Notes: a model not told the origin generated them from the letters alone. Counted from the first letter of the stretch, positions 44,147 to 53,779 are shown. The stretch is DNA of 64,000 bases from Anaerococcus mediterraneensis (GCF_900128415.1 NZ_LT635772.1:1240001-1304000), one strand, 5' to 3'. Numbers and translations: made by a program.

Positions 44147-45026
44147 GTTATTTCTTATTTTAATAGGCTTTTGTCTTTTAGTATCATGTAAAAAAAATAT
44201 AAATAATCAATCGGCTGTAGCAGTAGTTAATGATAAATATATTAGCCAAGATGCTTTTTCTAAGGAATTAGAGTTTTATCAAGATTACTATACAAAAAAA
44301 TATGGAGAATCATATTTAGAGAGTAAAAATAAACAAGGCAAAACTCAAAATGAGATTTTACAAGCTGAATTATTAGATTCTATGATTAAAGATCAAATAA
44401 TGCTAAATGATCTCCAAAAAAACAAGGTCGAAATTGATGATAATCAAGCTAAAAAACTAAAAAGTAAGATGGAGAAATCCCTTGGTGACAAAGACTCTCT
44501 AAAAGCTAATCTCAAGGCATTAAATACAAGTGAGGGTGATTTTTCCAATATAATTTTTAATGACTCTATAAGAAAAATTCACTATGATTATTTTTTATCA
44601 TCAAACAAGATAAAGGATTCAGAAATATTAGAATATTATAAAAAAAATGAAGACCTTCATAGGATGTACAAGTACAATGTTTTGGTATTTGATGATAAAG
44701 AAATGTGCAAAAATACAAGAGGGAAGATAAAATCACAATTAGACTTTAGAAATTTACTTAAAGATCCTGTTAGGAGTTTTAGCATAATAAATTCAGAATT
44801 TGTTTATAAGGACGATCCTTTGTTACAGGCATCGAAAATGATTGAAAAGGATAAGGTAAGTGAGATTTTTCAATATGATGATAAGTATATGGTACTGATG
44901 ATAAACTCATTTAACGAGAATGAAAATGAGTTGCTGATAAATACAAAGGATAAATACCTTAGGGATGCATATGAAAAATATCTTAATAAATTGATAAAAT
45001 CTAGTCAAATAAGGTTATTTATATGA
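44118..45026 (+). CDS. Second SurA/PrsA-like lipoprotein with degenerate PPIase region
   Basis: A protein of about 302 residues with a Lys-rich n-region and lipobox CLLVSC (Cys24), then a SurA_N-like segment (SAVAVVNDKYISQDAFSKEL). The C-terminal part follows the parvulin plan (YNVLVFDDKEMCKNTRGKI, VSEIFQYDDKYMVLMINSF) but lacks the conserved HILV and FGYHII motifs, so catalysis is doubtful. The start lies inside the acidic tail of prsA in another frame; ATGs at 44109, 44112 and 44118 are all possible and none has an SD. It is probably a diverged duplicate of prsA. Confidence 0.75.
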   Translation: MKLKKKTTSKLFLILIGFCLLVSCKKNINNQSAVAVVNDKYISQDAFSKELEFYQDYYTKKYGESYLESKNKQGKTQNEILQAELLDSMIKDQIMLNDLQKNKVEIDDNQAKKLKSKMEKSLGDKDSLKANLKALNTSEGDFSNIIFNDSIRKIHYDYFLSSNKIKDSEILEYYKKNEDLHRMYKYNVLVFDDKEMCKNTRGKIKSQLDFRNLLKDPVRSFSIINSEFVYKDDPLLQASKMIEKDKVSEIFQYDDKYMVLMINSFNENENELLINTKDKYLRDAYEKYLNKLIKSSQIRLFI

Positions 45027-45033
45027 TAGAGGC

Positions 45034-45062
45034 TTGAAATAATCAATTTTACTATGTATAAT
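45034..45062 (+). promoter_or_regulatory. Promoter of hup
   Basis: TTGAAA (45034-45039) and TATAAT (45057-45062) with 17-base spacing, 46 bases before the hup ATG. A strong promoter, as expected for an abundant protein. Confidence 0.85.
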
Positions 45063-45107
45063 CATTGTTAGAGTTAAACAGAATCATATTGATTTATAGG
45101 AGGAAAC

Positions 45108-45386
45108 ATGAATAAATCAGAATTATTAAATAGTATATCAGAAAAGAGTGGTCTTAAAAAGGTAGATTCAGAAAAGGCTCTAAACGCTTTTCTAGAAACA
45201 ATCCAAGAAGCTTTAGTAGCAGGCGATAAAGTACAATTAGTTGGTTTTGGTACTTTCGAAGTTAGAGATAGAAAAGCTAGAGAAGGTAGAAACCCAAGAA
45301 AACCTGAAGAAGTTATTCAAATACCTGCATCAAAAGCCCCAGTATTTAAGGCTGGTAAAACTCTTAAAGAAGCAGTTAATAAATAA
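45108..45386 (+). CDS. hup: DNA-binding protein HU
   Basis: A 92-residue nucleoid protein. The N-terminal helices are MNKSELLNSISEKSGLKKVDSEKALNAF. The DNA-binding arms carry VQLVGFGTFEVRDRKAREGRNPRKPEEVIQIPASKAPVFKAGKTLK with the intercalating Pro. AGGAGG precedes the ATG. It is monocistronic with its own promoter and terminator. Confidence 0.97.
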   Translation: MNKSELLNSISEKSGLKKVDSEKALNAFLETIQEALVAGDKVQLVGFGTFEVRDRKAREGRNPRKPEEVIQIPASKAPVFKAGKTLKEAVNK

Positions 45387-45397
45387 GTATACTAAAA

Positions 45398-45433
45398 AAC
45401 CGGATCTTGAAATAAAGAACCGGTTCTTTTTTT
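45398..45433. terminator. Terminator between hup and rqcH
   Basis: AACCGG (45398-45403) and CCGGTT (45420-45425) form the stem, followed by CTTTTTTT. A shorter palindrome AGAACCGGTTCT lies in the 3' arm. It touches the convergent rqcH stop. Confidence 0.72.
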
Positions 45434-47174
45434 ATATTTTTTCTAATTCTTTTGATAAATCAATTTCCATATTTACTCTTATGGTTTTAAAATTTTCATA
45501 ATAAACCATACCATCCTTTGCACCCTTTGCTTTATTTACATTTTTCTTTTCTGTATAATCAATATCAACAAATTTTTCTTCAGAAATAGATGAATGTTTT
45601 GCTGCCAAGTATGCGGCAATTTTTATTTCGTCCTCATTGAATGAGTCTGATTTTAATATCACGTGGCTCCCAGGCACATCCTTTACGTGAAACCATAGAT
45701 CATCTTTCCTAGCCAATTTTATGGTTATATAGTCATTTTGTTTAGAGTTTTTACCTATATAAATGTCTAATCCTTGTTTCGTCTTGAAGTGATATGGTTT
45801 TGAATTTACTGTTTTTTTCTTTTTACCTTTTTTTCTTTTCAGCAATTTATTTGCAACCATATCATCTTTTATTTCTTCTAATTCGCCTATATTCTCAGCT
45901 CTTTTTATAAAATCTTCTAGTTGAATAAGGTAATTTAATAAGTCCTTTTGTTCAGGTAAATCTTTTTTTGCATATTGTATAGAATTTTTAATTTTTTTAG
46001 ATCTATTATAAAAATTATTTATATTCTCCCAGGAGCTTTTTCTAGGATCTAGAATGATCTTTAAAAGCTTATTATTGTCATAAAAATTTTCGATTTCTAT
46101 TTCTTTACACTTATCCTCAATCCTATATAAATTTGCTGCTAGTAGGTCAGCTTTTTGCTTATATTCCTCAGCTAAAGGTTCTTTTTCTATATTATCATTA
46201 AGTATGTTTATTTTTTTATTTACCGACTTTTTGTGTCCGTTTATCTTTTTTATCAATTCTTTTTTCATTTGATCCAACCTATCATTGGATTTATTTAGAT
46301 GATAAAATTGTTCAATAGCTTGACTCATATAGGGATAATTAACCTCTTTTAGACCTAGATGGGATAATTTTAGGGTATGAAAATCTTTTACCTTTTTATC
46401 ATTATCGTAAGTATAAGATGATAAATTACCAGCTATAATATCAGACCTCAATTTTAAAAATTCATTGTTTACTTTGATTTTTTCATTTTCACTTACCAAG
46501 CTCCAAGAAATATCAGGATCAATATGGGCCCTATGAATAAGCTCCATACCAACAATAGGAGAAAATCCTTCGTAATTCATGTGGAAAATCTTATATGGAG
46601 CCATAGTGTTAGGTATTGTGTTATTTATTTTAAGTATATCAAAATTAAAATCATCAGCACTGATATCAATTTTTCCACTTGGAATTTTTTCATAAGTTAG
46701 TCCAGGGAAAATCTGCCTAACAGATGACATCTGCTCATTAACTCTTTTAATAGCATCAATAATCTTGTACTTATCATCTGTAAGAATTATATTTGAGTGC
46801 CTGCCCATTATTTCTATTATAAGTTTTTTGCTTTTCTCATATCCCATTTCGTCGATGGATCCTATAGAAAACTCAATAACCCTATCCAGTCCTGCTTGCT
46901 TAATATTTATGATCTTGCCTTGGTTTAAATGTTTTCTAAGTACCATACAGAAATTGTCTGGAATCTCTGGATTCTCATACTTTTTTTCAGTAAAATTTAT
47001 TCTAGCCTCATTATTATTGGCACTAATCAATAATTTATATGACTTACCCATAGAATATATATTAAATACTATATCATTTTTAGACGGTTGACTAATTTTT
47101 TGTATTTTAGCTCCCAAAATCTCATTTCTAATTTCGTTTACAATTTTTCGTGTAACTATTCCATCATAACTCAT
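45432..47174 (-). CDS. rqcH: Rqc2 homologue RqcH (NFACT/FbpA family)
   Basis: A 580-residue NFACT protein: N-terminal NFACT-N (MSYDGIVTRKIVNEIRNEIL, with the DR pair in GLDRVIEF), helical coiled coils in the middle and the NFACT-R domain (DIYIGKNSKQNDYITIKLARKDDLWFHVKDVPGSHVIL). RqcH binds split 50S subunits carrying stuck peptidyl-tRNA and adds C-terminal alanine tails for degradation. Older annotations call it a fibronectin-binding protein. It is a single gene facing hup, with AGGTG near the ATG. Confidence 0.93.
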   Translation of the reverse strand: MSYDGIVTRKIVNEIRNEILGAKIQKISQPSKNDIVFNIYSMGKSYKLLISANNNEARINFTEKKYENPEIPDNFCMVLRKHLNQGKIINIKQAGLDRVIEFSIGSIDEMGYEKSKKLIIEIMGRHSNIILTDDKYKIIDAIKRVNEQMSSVRQIFPGLTYEKIPSGKIDISADDFNFDILKINNTIPNTMAPYKIFHMNYEGFSPIVGMELIHRAHIDPDISWSLVSENEKIKVNNEFLKLRSDIIAGNLSSYTYDNDKKVKDFHTLKLSHLGLKEVNYPYMSQAIEQFYHLNKSNDRLDQMKKELIKKINGHKKSVNKKINILNDNIEKEPLAEEYKQKADLLAANLYRIEDKCKEIEIENFYDNNKLLKIILDPRKSSWENINNFYNRSKKIKNSIQYAKKDLPEQKDLLNYLIQLEDFIKRAENIGELEEIKDDMVANKLLKRKKGKKKKTVNSKPYHFKTKQGLDIYIGKNSKQNDYITIKLARKDDLWFHVKDVPGSHVILKSDSFNEDEIKIAAYLAAKHSSISEEKFVDIDYTEKKNVNKAKGAKDGMVYYENFKTIRVNMEIDLSKELEKI

Positions 47175-47220
47175 AATTTCACCTCTATTTTATTATACAC
47201 TTGTATGACTATGATCATAC

Positions 47221-47248
47221 TTGAACAAAGTTTATATAAAAGTAAAAT
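47221..47248 (+). promoter_or_regulatory. Candidate promoter of gmk operon
   Basis: TTGAAC (47221-47226) and TAAAAT (47243-47248), 16 bases apart, 21 bases before gmk. Just upstream, GTATGA and TCATAC form an inverted repeat (47203-47220) of unknown meaning. Confidence 0.5.
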
Positions 47249-47268
47249 GATTAAAATAAGGGGGAGTA

Positions 47269-47871
47269 ATGAACAAGGGATTTTTATTAGTAATTTCAGG
47301 GCCGTCTGGTGTTGGAAAAGGTACAGTACTCCACGACTTGATGAATACTCAAAGTAACTTAGTTTATTCTGTATCTGCTACGACTAGAAAAAAGAGAGAC
47401 GGCGAAATTGAAGGAGTTAGCTATTTTTATAAAAATCATGAAGAGTTTGAACAAATGATAAGAGAAGATAGTTTCCTTGAATATGCCAAAGTCCACAACA
47501 ATTATTATGGCACACCTAAAGAATTTGTTGAAAAGAAAATTAATGAAGGAAAAATAGTTATATTAGAAATCGATGTACAAGGAGCTCTAAATATCAAGAA
47601 AAATACTGATAATGGAGTTTTTATTTTTTTGGCCCCTCCTAGTTTGTCAGAATTGAAAAAAAGGATAGTAGGTCGTGGTACAGAGACAGATGAAGATATA
47701 AATATTAGAATGAAGAATGCAAGAAAAGAACTAGAATATATTAAAGATTATGATTACCTGGTTATTAATGACCATCTAAATTCAGCAATTAGTTCTGTAA
47801 ATGAAATAATTAATGCAGAAAAACATAAAGTTTTTAGAGTTGAAAATTTAAATTTTAAGGAGAATCAATGA
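47269..47871 (+). CDS. gmk: Guanylate kinase
   Basis: A 200-residue kinase phosphorylating GMP to GDP. The P-loop is ISGPSGVGKGTVL, followed by SVSATTRKKRDGEIEGVSYFY and the GMP-binding FLEYAKVHNNYYGTP; VILEIDVQGALNIK is the Walker B strand. GGGGGAG lies before the ATG. It heads a conserved gmk-rpoZ-coaBC-priA cluster and overlaps rpoZ by four bases. Confidence 0.96.
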   Translation: MNKGFLLVISGPSGVGKGTVLHDLMNTQSNLVYSVSATTRKKRDGEIEGVSYFYKNHEEFEQMIREDSFLEYAKVHNNYYGTPKEFVEKKINEGKIVILEIDVQGALNIKKNTDNGVFIFLAPPSLSELKKRIVGRGTETDEDINIRMKNARKELEYIKDYDYLVINDHLNSAISSVNEIINAEKHKVFRVENLNFKENQ

Positions 47872-48056
47872 ACAATCCATCTTTTAAAACATTATCAGAA
47901 ATAAGCCCAAGCAGATATGAAATATGCATGATGTGCTCAAAAAGAGCAAGAAGAATAGTTAATGGATCTGCTCCTCTTACAAAAGAGGTAGAGGCAAAAC
48001 CAGTTACTCAAGCCTTATATGAAATCATAGAGGGCAAGGTAAAAAAAGCTCAATAA
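47868..48056 (+). CDS. rpoZ: RNA polymerase omega subunit
   Basis: A 62-residue omega subunit with SRYEICMMCSKRARRIVNG, the core helix that clamps the beta' C terminus, and KPVTQALYEIIEGKV. It is short, as is common in Firmicutes. Position between gmk and coaBC is the standard one. AAGGAG precedes the ATG. Confidence 0.93.
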   Translation: MNNPSFKTLSEISPSRYEICMMCSKRARRIVNGSAPLTKEVEAKPVTQALYEIIEGKVKKAQ

Positions 48057-48057
48057 T

Positions 48058-49230
48058 ATGCTAAAAAACAAAAATATTTTATTAGGTATTACTGGTGGTA
48101 TTGCTTGCTATAAGGTATTAGACCTATGTTCGAGATTAAAAAAACAAGACGTTAATCTTAAAATAATAATGACAAAATCGGCAAGTGAATTTATAAACCC
48201 TATATCTTTTGAAACTATGGGAAGGTGTAGAGTTTACACAGACTTATTTGAAGGACATCACGAAGAAGTACATCACATAGAATTAGCAAAATGGGCTGAC
48301 TTAATGCTTGTAGCCCCTGCTAGTGCAAATACTATTGCAAAATTTGCAAATGGAATTGCTGACAATTTCTTAACATCAACATACCTAGCTTTTGATAAGG
48401 ATGTAATAATTGCACCTGCTATGAATACAAATATGTTAAGTGCAAAAGCGACTCAGAGAAATATTGATGTGCTAAAATCTGATGGAGTTCAAATAATAAA
48501 GCCAGAACCTGGTTTACTTGCATGTAATACTATAGGTGATGGTAGGTTGGAAGAACCTTCTGAAATAGTTGATTATTTGGATTCTTACTTCACTGAAAAA
48601 GACCTTATAGGCAAGAAAATAATAATATCTGCAGGCCCAACTATTGAACCAATTGATTTTGTAAGATATGTATCTAATAATTCTAGTGGAAAAATGGGAT
48701 ATAATATTGCAAATGAAGCTAGAAAAAGAGGGGCAGAGGTTGTGCTAGTATCAGGACCAGTAAATCCTTTCAAGGTAAATGGTATAAAGAGAGTGCAGAT
48801 AAAAACCAATGCAGAGATGAAAGAAGCTATTGAAAGAGAATTTAAAACTGCTGACGCACTTATAATGGCTGCTGCACCAGTTGATTATAGATCTAAAATT
48901 GTAAGTGATAAAAAAATCAAGAAGGATGGGAACAGTCTGAATCTAGAATTGATAGAAAACATAGATATAATTAAATATTTTGGTAATATTAAGAAAAACC
49001 AAATTATTATAGGCTTTGCGGCTGAGACTGATGATTTGATTTCAAATGCAAAGAAAAAACTAGAGAGCAAAAATTTAGACTATATTATTGCAAATGACCT
49101 TACAAAATGGGGGGCGGGTTTTGATGTAGATACGAACGTTGCCTCAATAATATCAAAAGATAAGATAGAAAGCCTTGACATAATGCCAAAATCTGACTTG
49201 GCCAATAAAATATTAGATTTACTAAGGTGA
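48058..49230 (+). CDS. coaBC: Phosphopantothenoylcysteine synthetase/decarboxylase
   Basis: A 390-residue bifunctional CoA enzyme. The N-terminal flavoprotein CoaC has ILLGITGGIACYK, the active-site His region VHHIELAKWAD, APASANTIAKFANGIADN and PAMNTNM. CoaB begins near residue 180 with KIIISAGPTIEPID.VRYVSNNSSGKMGYNIA and joins cysteine to phosphopantothenate. It follows rpoZ by one base. Confidence 0.95.
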   Translation: MLKNKNILLGITGGIACYKVLDLCSRLKKQDVNLKIIMTKSASEFINPISFETMGRCRVYTDLFEGHHEEVHHIELAKWADLMLVAPASANTIAKFANGIADNFLTSTYLAFDKDVIIAPAMNTNMLSAKATQRNIDVLKSDGVQIIKPEPGLLACNTIGDGRLEEPSEIVDYLDSYFTEKDLIGKKIIISAGPTIEPIDFVRYVSNNSSGKMGYNIANEARKRGAEVVLVSGPVNPFKVNGIKRVQIKTNAEMKEAIEREFKTADALIMAAAPVDYRSKIVSDKKIKKDGNSLNLELIENIDIIKYFGNIKKNQIIIGFAAETDDLISNAKKKLESKNLDYIIANDLTKWGAGFDVDTNVASIISKDKIESLDIMPKSDLANKILDLLR

Positions 49231-49234
49231 TAAT

Positions 49235-51604
49235 TTGTACGCTAAAGTCATTATTGATAGTAAAAGCAGGTTTTTAAACAGGCCCTTTACATATCATATA
49301 CCAGAAAAATTAGAATATAAAGTAAAAAAAGCAATAAGAGTTTTAGTGCCTTTTGGTAGGGGTAATAAAACTGTTGTTGCTTTTGTTTATGATATTGCTG
49401 ATGACATGAAAAAAGATTTTGATACAAAAGATATTATAGACGTTGTGGATGATAGTAAATTAATTAGTGATGAACTATTAAATTTAGCTTTTTACATGAC
49501 AAAAAATTATCTTTCACCGATACAGCTTTCTTTAAAACAAGTTTTACCACCTACAAACATCGATCAAATAAAAACTTTCTATAAAAGCAATATCGAGTCA
49601 GAAAATGAATTTTTGTCTTTTCTAAATAAAGAACGCTCAATAGTAGAAATAAAAACAAAGTATCCAGATCAGGTGGATAACTTGGATGGTCTGATCAATG
49701 ATAATAAAATTAGATTGGTATACGAAGCAAAAGAAAGCCAGAAAATATCTTATGATAATATTGTTAGTATGATAGACAATGAGAATATATTTCTAGCTAA
49801 AAATGCTAACAAGCAAAAAGAAATAATATCTTACCTTAAAAAGTATAAGACCTGTGAACAAAAGAAGTTACTAAAAGAGACAGGTGCATCTTTATCATCT
49901 CTTAATTCCTTGTTAGATAAAAATATTATAAAAATATCACAGATAGAATCAAACAAGAACCTTATTGAAAAAAAGAATACCTATAAAAAACACGATTTGA
50001 ATTCTGAACAAAGAATTGCTTTTAATAATATAAAAGAAAATAGTCCGAGTAACTTTTTATTGTTTGGGGTAACTGGATCAGGGAAAACTGAAATATTTTT
50101 ACAACTCGTAGAAGATGTTATAAAAAAAGGAAAAGAGGCTATAATTTTAGTTCCGGAAATTTCATTGACTCCACAAACAATTGAGAGGTTCTCAGGAAGG
50201 TTTGATGAAAAAATAGCTATCATACATTCTAGATTAACTCCAAAAGAGAAGTTTGACCAGTGGAGAATGGTTAATAATGGTGAAGTTAAAATTGTAATAG
50301 GAGCAAGATCAGCTATTTTTGCACCTTTTAAGAATCTTGGAGCAATTATAATTGATGAGGAACATGATAACTCTTATATTTCAAGTCAAGATCCAAAATA
50401 TAATACAAAAGAAATAGCTAAAATTAGGGCTAAATACCATAATTGTGATTTGATTTTAGCTTCTGCTACTCCATCTGTTGAAACTATGAAAGAAGCTATA
50501 GATGGGGAGTTTGAAATATTGCACTTAAAGGATAGGATAAACAAGGTTATGCCTTCGATCCATCTTGTTGATATGAGAGAGGAACTTAAAAAATCAAATT
50601 ATTCAATGTTATCTTTAAAGCTCCAAGAAGAAATAAAGGGAAACCTATTAAGAAAAGAACAAACAATATTATTTTTAAATAAAATTGGCCATGATTCCTT
50701 TACTTTTTGTAGGTCTTGTGGCTTTGTTATAAAATGTGAAGCATGCGATGTGGCTATGACCTACCATAAAAGTTTAGATAGGTTGGTATGCCACTATTGT
50801 GGTCGTACAAAAAGACAAGTTCATATATGCCCTAATTGTCATTCAAAAAAGATTAAAGAATTTGGTGCGGGTACAGAAAAATTAGAAGAAGAAGTTAGGT
50901 CATTCTTCCCAAATGCAAATGTTCTGAGAATGGATTCAATGGTTGCATCCAATAAAAGAAAATATGATCAGATGTATAAAGATATGAAGTCTGGGAAGAT
51001 AGATATTTTGTTAGGAACTCAGATGATAGCTAAGGGTCTTGATTTTGAAAATGTAACTTTGGTAGGAGTAGTTGCTGCAGACTTATCATTGAATATTGGA
51101 GATTTTTCTGCCCAAGAAAACAGTTTTCAGTTATTAACTCAAGTTTCTGGTAGGGCTGGTAGGTCTAATAAAGTTGGTAGGGCTATAATTCAAACCTATA
51201 ATCCAGATAATTTTGTAATCCAAGCAGTTAAAAATTATAACTATAATTCTTTTTTTGAAAATGAGCTTAAGATCCGAAAAACTTTTTCTTATCCACCCTT
51301 CAAAAATATCATAACAATTCGAATTATAAATGAGAATAGGGTTGAAACAATAGATATATCAAAAGAATTTGCAGACATACTAAGAAAAAATTTGTCCCAA
51401 AATTTTAATGTTGATATATTTGGTCCTAATCCATGTAAAATATCAAGAATTAACAATAAATACAGGTATAATATAATGGTAAAGGTCTTTGATTCAGAGC
51501 TTGAAATAGTCAAGAATATCGTAAAGAATATACGAAACGCTTTTATAAATAAATACAAGGAAAGCTCTTTTGTAGTAGCTATAAATCCTGTAAATATCAA
51601 TTAA
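49235..51604 (+). CDS. priA: Primosomal replication protein PriA
   Basis: A 789-residue superfamily 2 helicase that restarts stalled forks. It has the 3'-end-binding N domain (RPFTYHIPEKL), Walker A FGVTGSGKTEIFLQL, DEEH, and a zinc-binding insertion with Cys pairs FCRSCGF, KCEACDV, CHYCGR and CPNCHS. GTQMIAKGLDFENVTLVG and QVSGRAGR mark the second helicase lobe. It starts at a TTG with AAGGTG upstream; no ATG fits the conserved N terminus. Confidence 0.94.
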   Translation: MYAKVIIDSKSRFLNRPFTYHIPEKLEYKVKKAIRVLVPFGRGNKTVVAFVYDIADDMKKDFDTKDIIDVVDDSKLISDELLNLAFYMTKNYLSPIQLSLKQVLPPTNIDQIKTFYKSNIESENEFLSFLNKERSIVEIKTKYPDQVDNLDGLINDNKIRLVYEAKESQKISYDNIVSMIDNENIFLAKNANKQKEIISYLKKYKTCEQKKLLKETGASLSSLNSLLDKNIIKISQIESNKNLIEKKNTYKKHDLNSEQRIAFNNIKENSPSNFLLFGVTGSGKTEIFLQLVEDVIKKGKEAIILVPEISLTPQTIERFSGRFDEKIAIIHSRLTPKEKFDQWRMVNNGEVKIVIGARSAIFAPFKNLGAIIIDEEHDNSYISSQDPKYNTKEIAKIRAKYHNCDLILASATPSVETMKEAIDGEFEILHLKDRINKVMPSIHLVDMREELKKSNYSMLSLKLQEEIKGNLLRKEQTILFLNKIGHDSFTFCRSCGFVIKCEACDVAMTYHKSLDRLVCHYCGRTKRQVHICPNCHSKKIKEFGAGTEKLEEEVRSFFPNANVLRMDSMVASNKRKYDQMYKDMKSGKIDILLGTQMIAKGLDFENVTLVGVVAADLSLNIGDFSAQENSFQLLTQVSGRAGRSNKVGRAIIQTYNPDNFVIQAVKNYNYNSFFENELKIRKTFSYPPFKNIITIRIINENRVETIDISKEFADILRKNLSQNFNVDIFGPNPCKISRINNKYRYNIMVKVFDSELEIVKNIVKNIRNAFINKYKESSFVVAINPVNIN

Positions 51605-51613
51605 GGAGTAGAA

Positions 51614-52801
51614 ATGTTTGATTTTTTTAGAAAAAATAAAAAAAATAAAACAATAGAAGAAGATTTTGAAAAAAATCTACATGATGAAAATGAATCTGAT
51701 GATTCTAAAATAATCGTAGAAGATTTTACAGAAGAAAACATTATAAACGAAGATGATAATAATCAATATAATGATTTTAATGAATATAACGAATTTAATA
51801 AGTTCAATAATGATGAAGAGATAAAATTTGATGATACAAAAGATGAAATATTTGAAATTAGTACTGAAGATTTAACAGAAGAAAAAACATCTATTTTTGA
51901 TAGATTAAAAAAAGGTCTAACTAAAACTAGGGATAGCTTTACGAATAACCTAAAAAACTTATTTACTAGTAATGTAAAAATTGATGATGAATTATATGAT
52001 GAATTGGAAGAAATACTAATATCTGCCGACATTGGAATGAGTTCGACTATTGAAATTGTTGACGCTCTTAGAGATGAAATTAAAGCTAGGAAAATAAAAG
52101 AATCAAGCCAGATATATCCAGTTTTAAAAGAAATCATGGTCAAAAAGCTAGATAAAAACAATCTTGAGAATTCTATAAAAATCGAAAATGGTAAACTAAG
52201 TGTAATTCTCGTAATAGGCGTTAATGGTGTTGGAAAAACAACAACTATTGGAAAATTAGCTAATAATTTCAAAAATGAAGGGAAAAGAGTAATGCTTGCA
52301 GCAGCGGACACATTTAGAGCAGCAGCTATTGACCAGCTCGGTGAATGGGCCGATAGGTCAGGGGTAGAAATGATCTCTCATAAAGAAGGATCTGATCCAT
52401 CAGCTGTGATTTTTGATGCTATAAAATCTGCAAGAAGTAAAAATATAGATGTCTTAATATGCGATACTGCAGGCAGGCTTCATAACAAAAAAAATCTTAT
52501 GGCTGAATTAGATAAAATAAATAGAACTATAGAAACTCATGCGGTAGATGCTAATAGAGAAAATCTTTTAGTATTAGATGCGACTACAGGTCAAAATGCA
52601 GTTAGTCAGTTAAGAGAATTTAAAAATGTAACTAATATAACAGGCCTTATTATTACTAAATTAGATGGTAGTGCAAAAGGTGGGGTAATATTCCCTTTAC
52701 AAGTTGAACTTGAGGTTCCTATAAAGTATATAGGTGTTGGAGAGGGGATCGATCATCTACAAAAATTTGATTCAGAATCTTTTGTAGAAGCAATGTTTTA
52801 G
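51614..52801 (+). CDS. ftsY: Signal recognition particle receptor FtsY
   Basis: A 395-residue SRP receptor GTPase. An N-terminal stretch of about 95 residues is very rich in Asp, Glu and Asn, the usual acidic A region but compositionally extreme. The NG domain follows: G1 GVNGVGKTTTIGKLA, DTFRAAAIDQLGEW, G3 DTAGRLHN, G4 TKLDGSAKGG, and GVGEGIDHLQKFD. It brings ribosome-SRP complexes to SecYEG. AAGGAG precedes the ATG, ten bases after priA. The companion ffh is not in the window. Confidence 0.95.
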   Translation: MFDFFRKNKKNKTIEEDFEKNLHDENESDDSKIIVEDFTEENIINEDDNNQYNDFNEYNEFNKFNNDEEIKFDDTKDEIFEISTEDLTEEKTSIFDRLKKGLTKTRDSFTNNLKNLFTSNVKIDDELYDELEEILISADIGMSSTIEIVDALRDEIKARKIKESSQIYPVLKEIMVKKLDKNNLENSIKIENGKLSVILVIGVNGVGKTTTIGKLANNFKNEGKRVMLAAADTFRAAAIDQLGEWADRSGVEMISHKEGSDPSAVIFDAIKSARSKNIDVLICDTAGRLHNKKNLMAELDKINRTIETHAVDANRENLLVLDATTGQNAVSQLREFKNVTNITGLIITKLDGSAKGGVIFPLQVELEVPIKYIGVGEGIDHLQKFDSESFVEAMF

Positions 52802-52803
52802 TG

Positions 52804-52831
52804 TTGAAATTTAAGTTATTAGTGGTATATT
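52804..52831 (+). promoter_or_regulatory. Promoter of rpsB-tsf
   Basis: TTGAAA (52804-52809) and TATATT (52826-52831) at 16 bases, with TGG before the -10. Transcription would start near 52838, leaving a leader of about 93 bases. Confidence 0.7.
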
Positions 52832-52854
52832 AAACAAGTACTACAACAATCACA

Positions 52855-52895
52855 TCCATGGATGAATGTTACGTTGCCAAATTGGTTTAACATTC
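52855..52895 (+). promoter_or_regulatory. Structured leader of rpsB
   Basis: GAATGTT (52864-52870) and AACATTC (52889-52895) form a 7-bp stem; CCA and TGG can pair inside it. A short palindrome ATCCATGGAT lies just before. Ribosomal-protein operons often control themselves through such leaders; no specific Rfam-type motif could be recognised by eye. Confidence 0.45.
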
Positions 52896-52930
52896 AGTTG
52901 AAATGGGTGGAGGAAAAAACGGAGGTAAAT

Positions 52931-53767
52931 ATGGCAGTAGTTTCAATGAAAAAATTATTAGAAGCAGGTGTACACTTTGGACACCAAACTAGAAGATGGA
53001 ATCCAAAAATGGCTAAATACATCTTCACAGAAAGAAATGGAATCTATATAATAGATTTACAAAAAACAGCTATGCAAATAGAAGACGCATACAAAGCAAT
53101 GAGAGATATAGTTGCTGATGGTGGCAAGGTACTATTTGTAGGAACAAAAAAACAAGCTCAAGATTCTATTCAACATGAAGCAAAAAGATCTGGTCAATAC
53201 TATGTATCACACAGATGGTTGGGTGGAATGCTAACAAATTTCAAAACAATTAGAAAAAGTGTAGAAAAACTTCAAAAACTTGAAAAAATGGAAGAAGATG
53301 GAACATTTGATCTTCTACCAAAAAAAGAAGTTCTTCAATACCAAAAAGAGATGGATAAACTTGAAAGAAACCTTGGTGGTATTAAAGATATGGAAGAACT
53401 ACCAGATGTATTATTTGTAGTTGATCCAGGTGAAGAAGCAATAGCAGTACATGAAGCTAAAATACTTGGAATACCAGTAATAGCTATAGTAGACACAAAC
53501 TGTGATCCAGATGATGTTGATATAGCAATACCAGGTAATGATGACGCTATCAGAGCTGTAAAACTAATAACCTCTGTTATGGCAGACGCTGTAATAGAAG
53601 CTAACCAAGGTAACGAATTCGATCCTTCAGTTGAAGAATTAGAAGAAGAATTTGAAGAATCTGAAGAAATCGAAGAAAATGATGAAGCAATTCTATCTGA
53701 AGAAGAAATCAGCGAAGCAGCTGAGGAAATTGAAAATCAATCTTTAGAAGAAAACGAAGCAAAATAA
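52931..53767 (+). CDS. rpsB: 30S ribosomal protein S2
   Basis: A 278-residue S2. It opens [31 protein letters not shown] and contains the coiled-coil insertion ([16 protein letters not shown]) and [29 protein letters not shown]. After residue about 230 comes a roughly 50-residue tail made largely of Glu with Asp, Ser and Ile, longer than in most S2 proteins. The ATG follows GGAGG; an in-frame ATG at 52862 lies in the leader hairpin and is not used. Confidence 0.96.
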   Translation: MAVVSMKKLLEAGVHFGHQTRRWNPKMAKYIFTERNGIYIIDLQKTAMQIEDAYKAMRDIVADGGKVLFVGTKKQAQDSIQHEAKRSGQYYVSHRWLGGMLTNFKTIRKSVEKLQKLEKMEEDGTFDLLPKKEVLQYQKEMDKLERNLGGIKDMEELPDVLFVVDPGEEAIAVHEAKILGIPVIAIVDTNCDPDDVDIAIPGNDDAIRAVKLITSVMADAVIEANQGNEFDPSVEELEEEFEESEEIEENDEAILSEEEISEAAEEIENQSLEENEAK

Positions 53768-53779
53768 GGGAGAATTTCG

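Noticed and set aside
51763..52311. A 182-codon minus-strand frame inside ftsY
   Set aside because: The frame stays open because of the low-complexity Asp/Asn/Glu codons of FtsY on the other strand.
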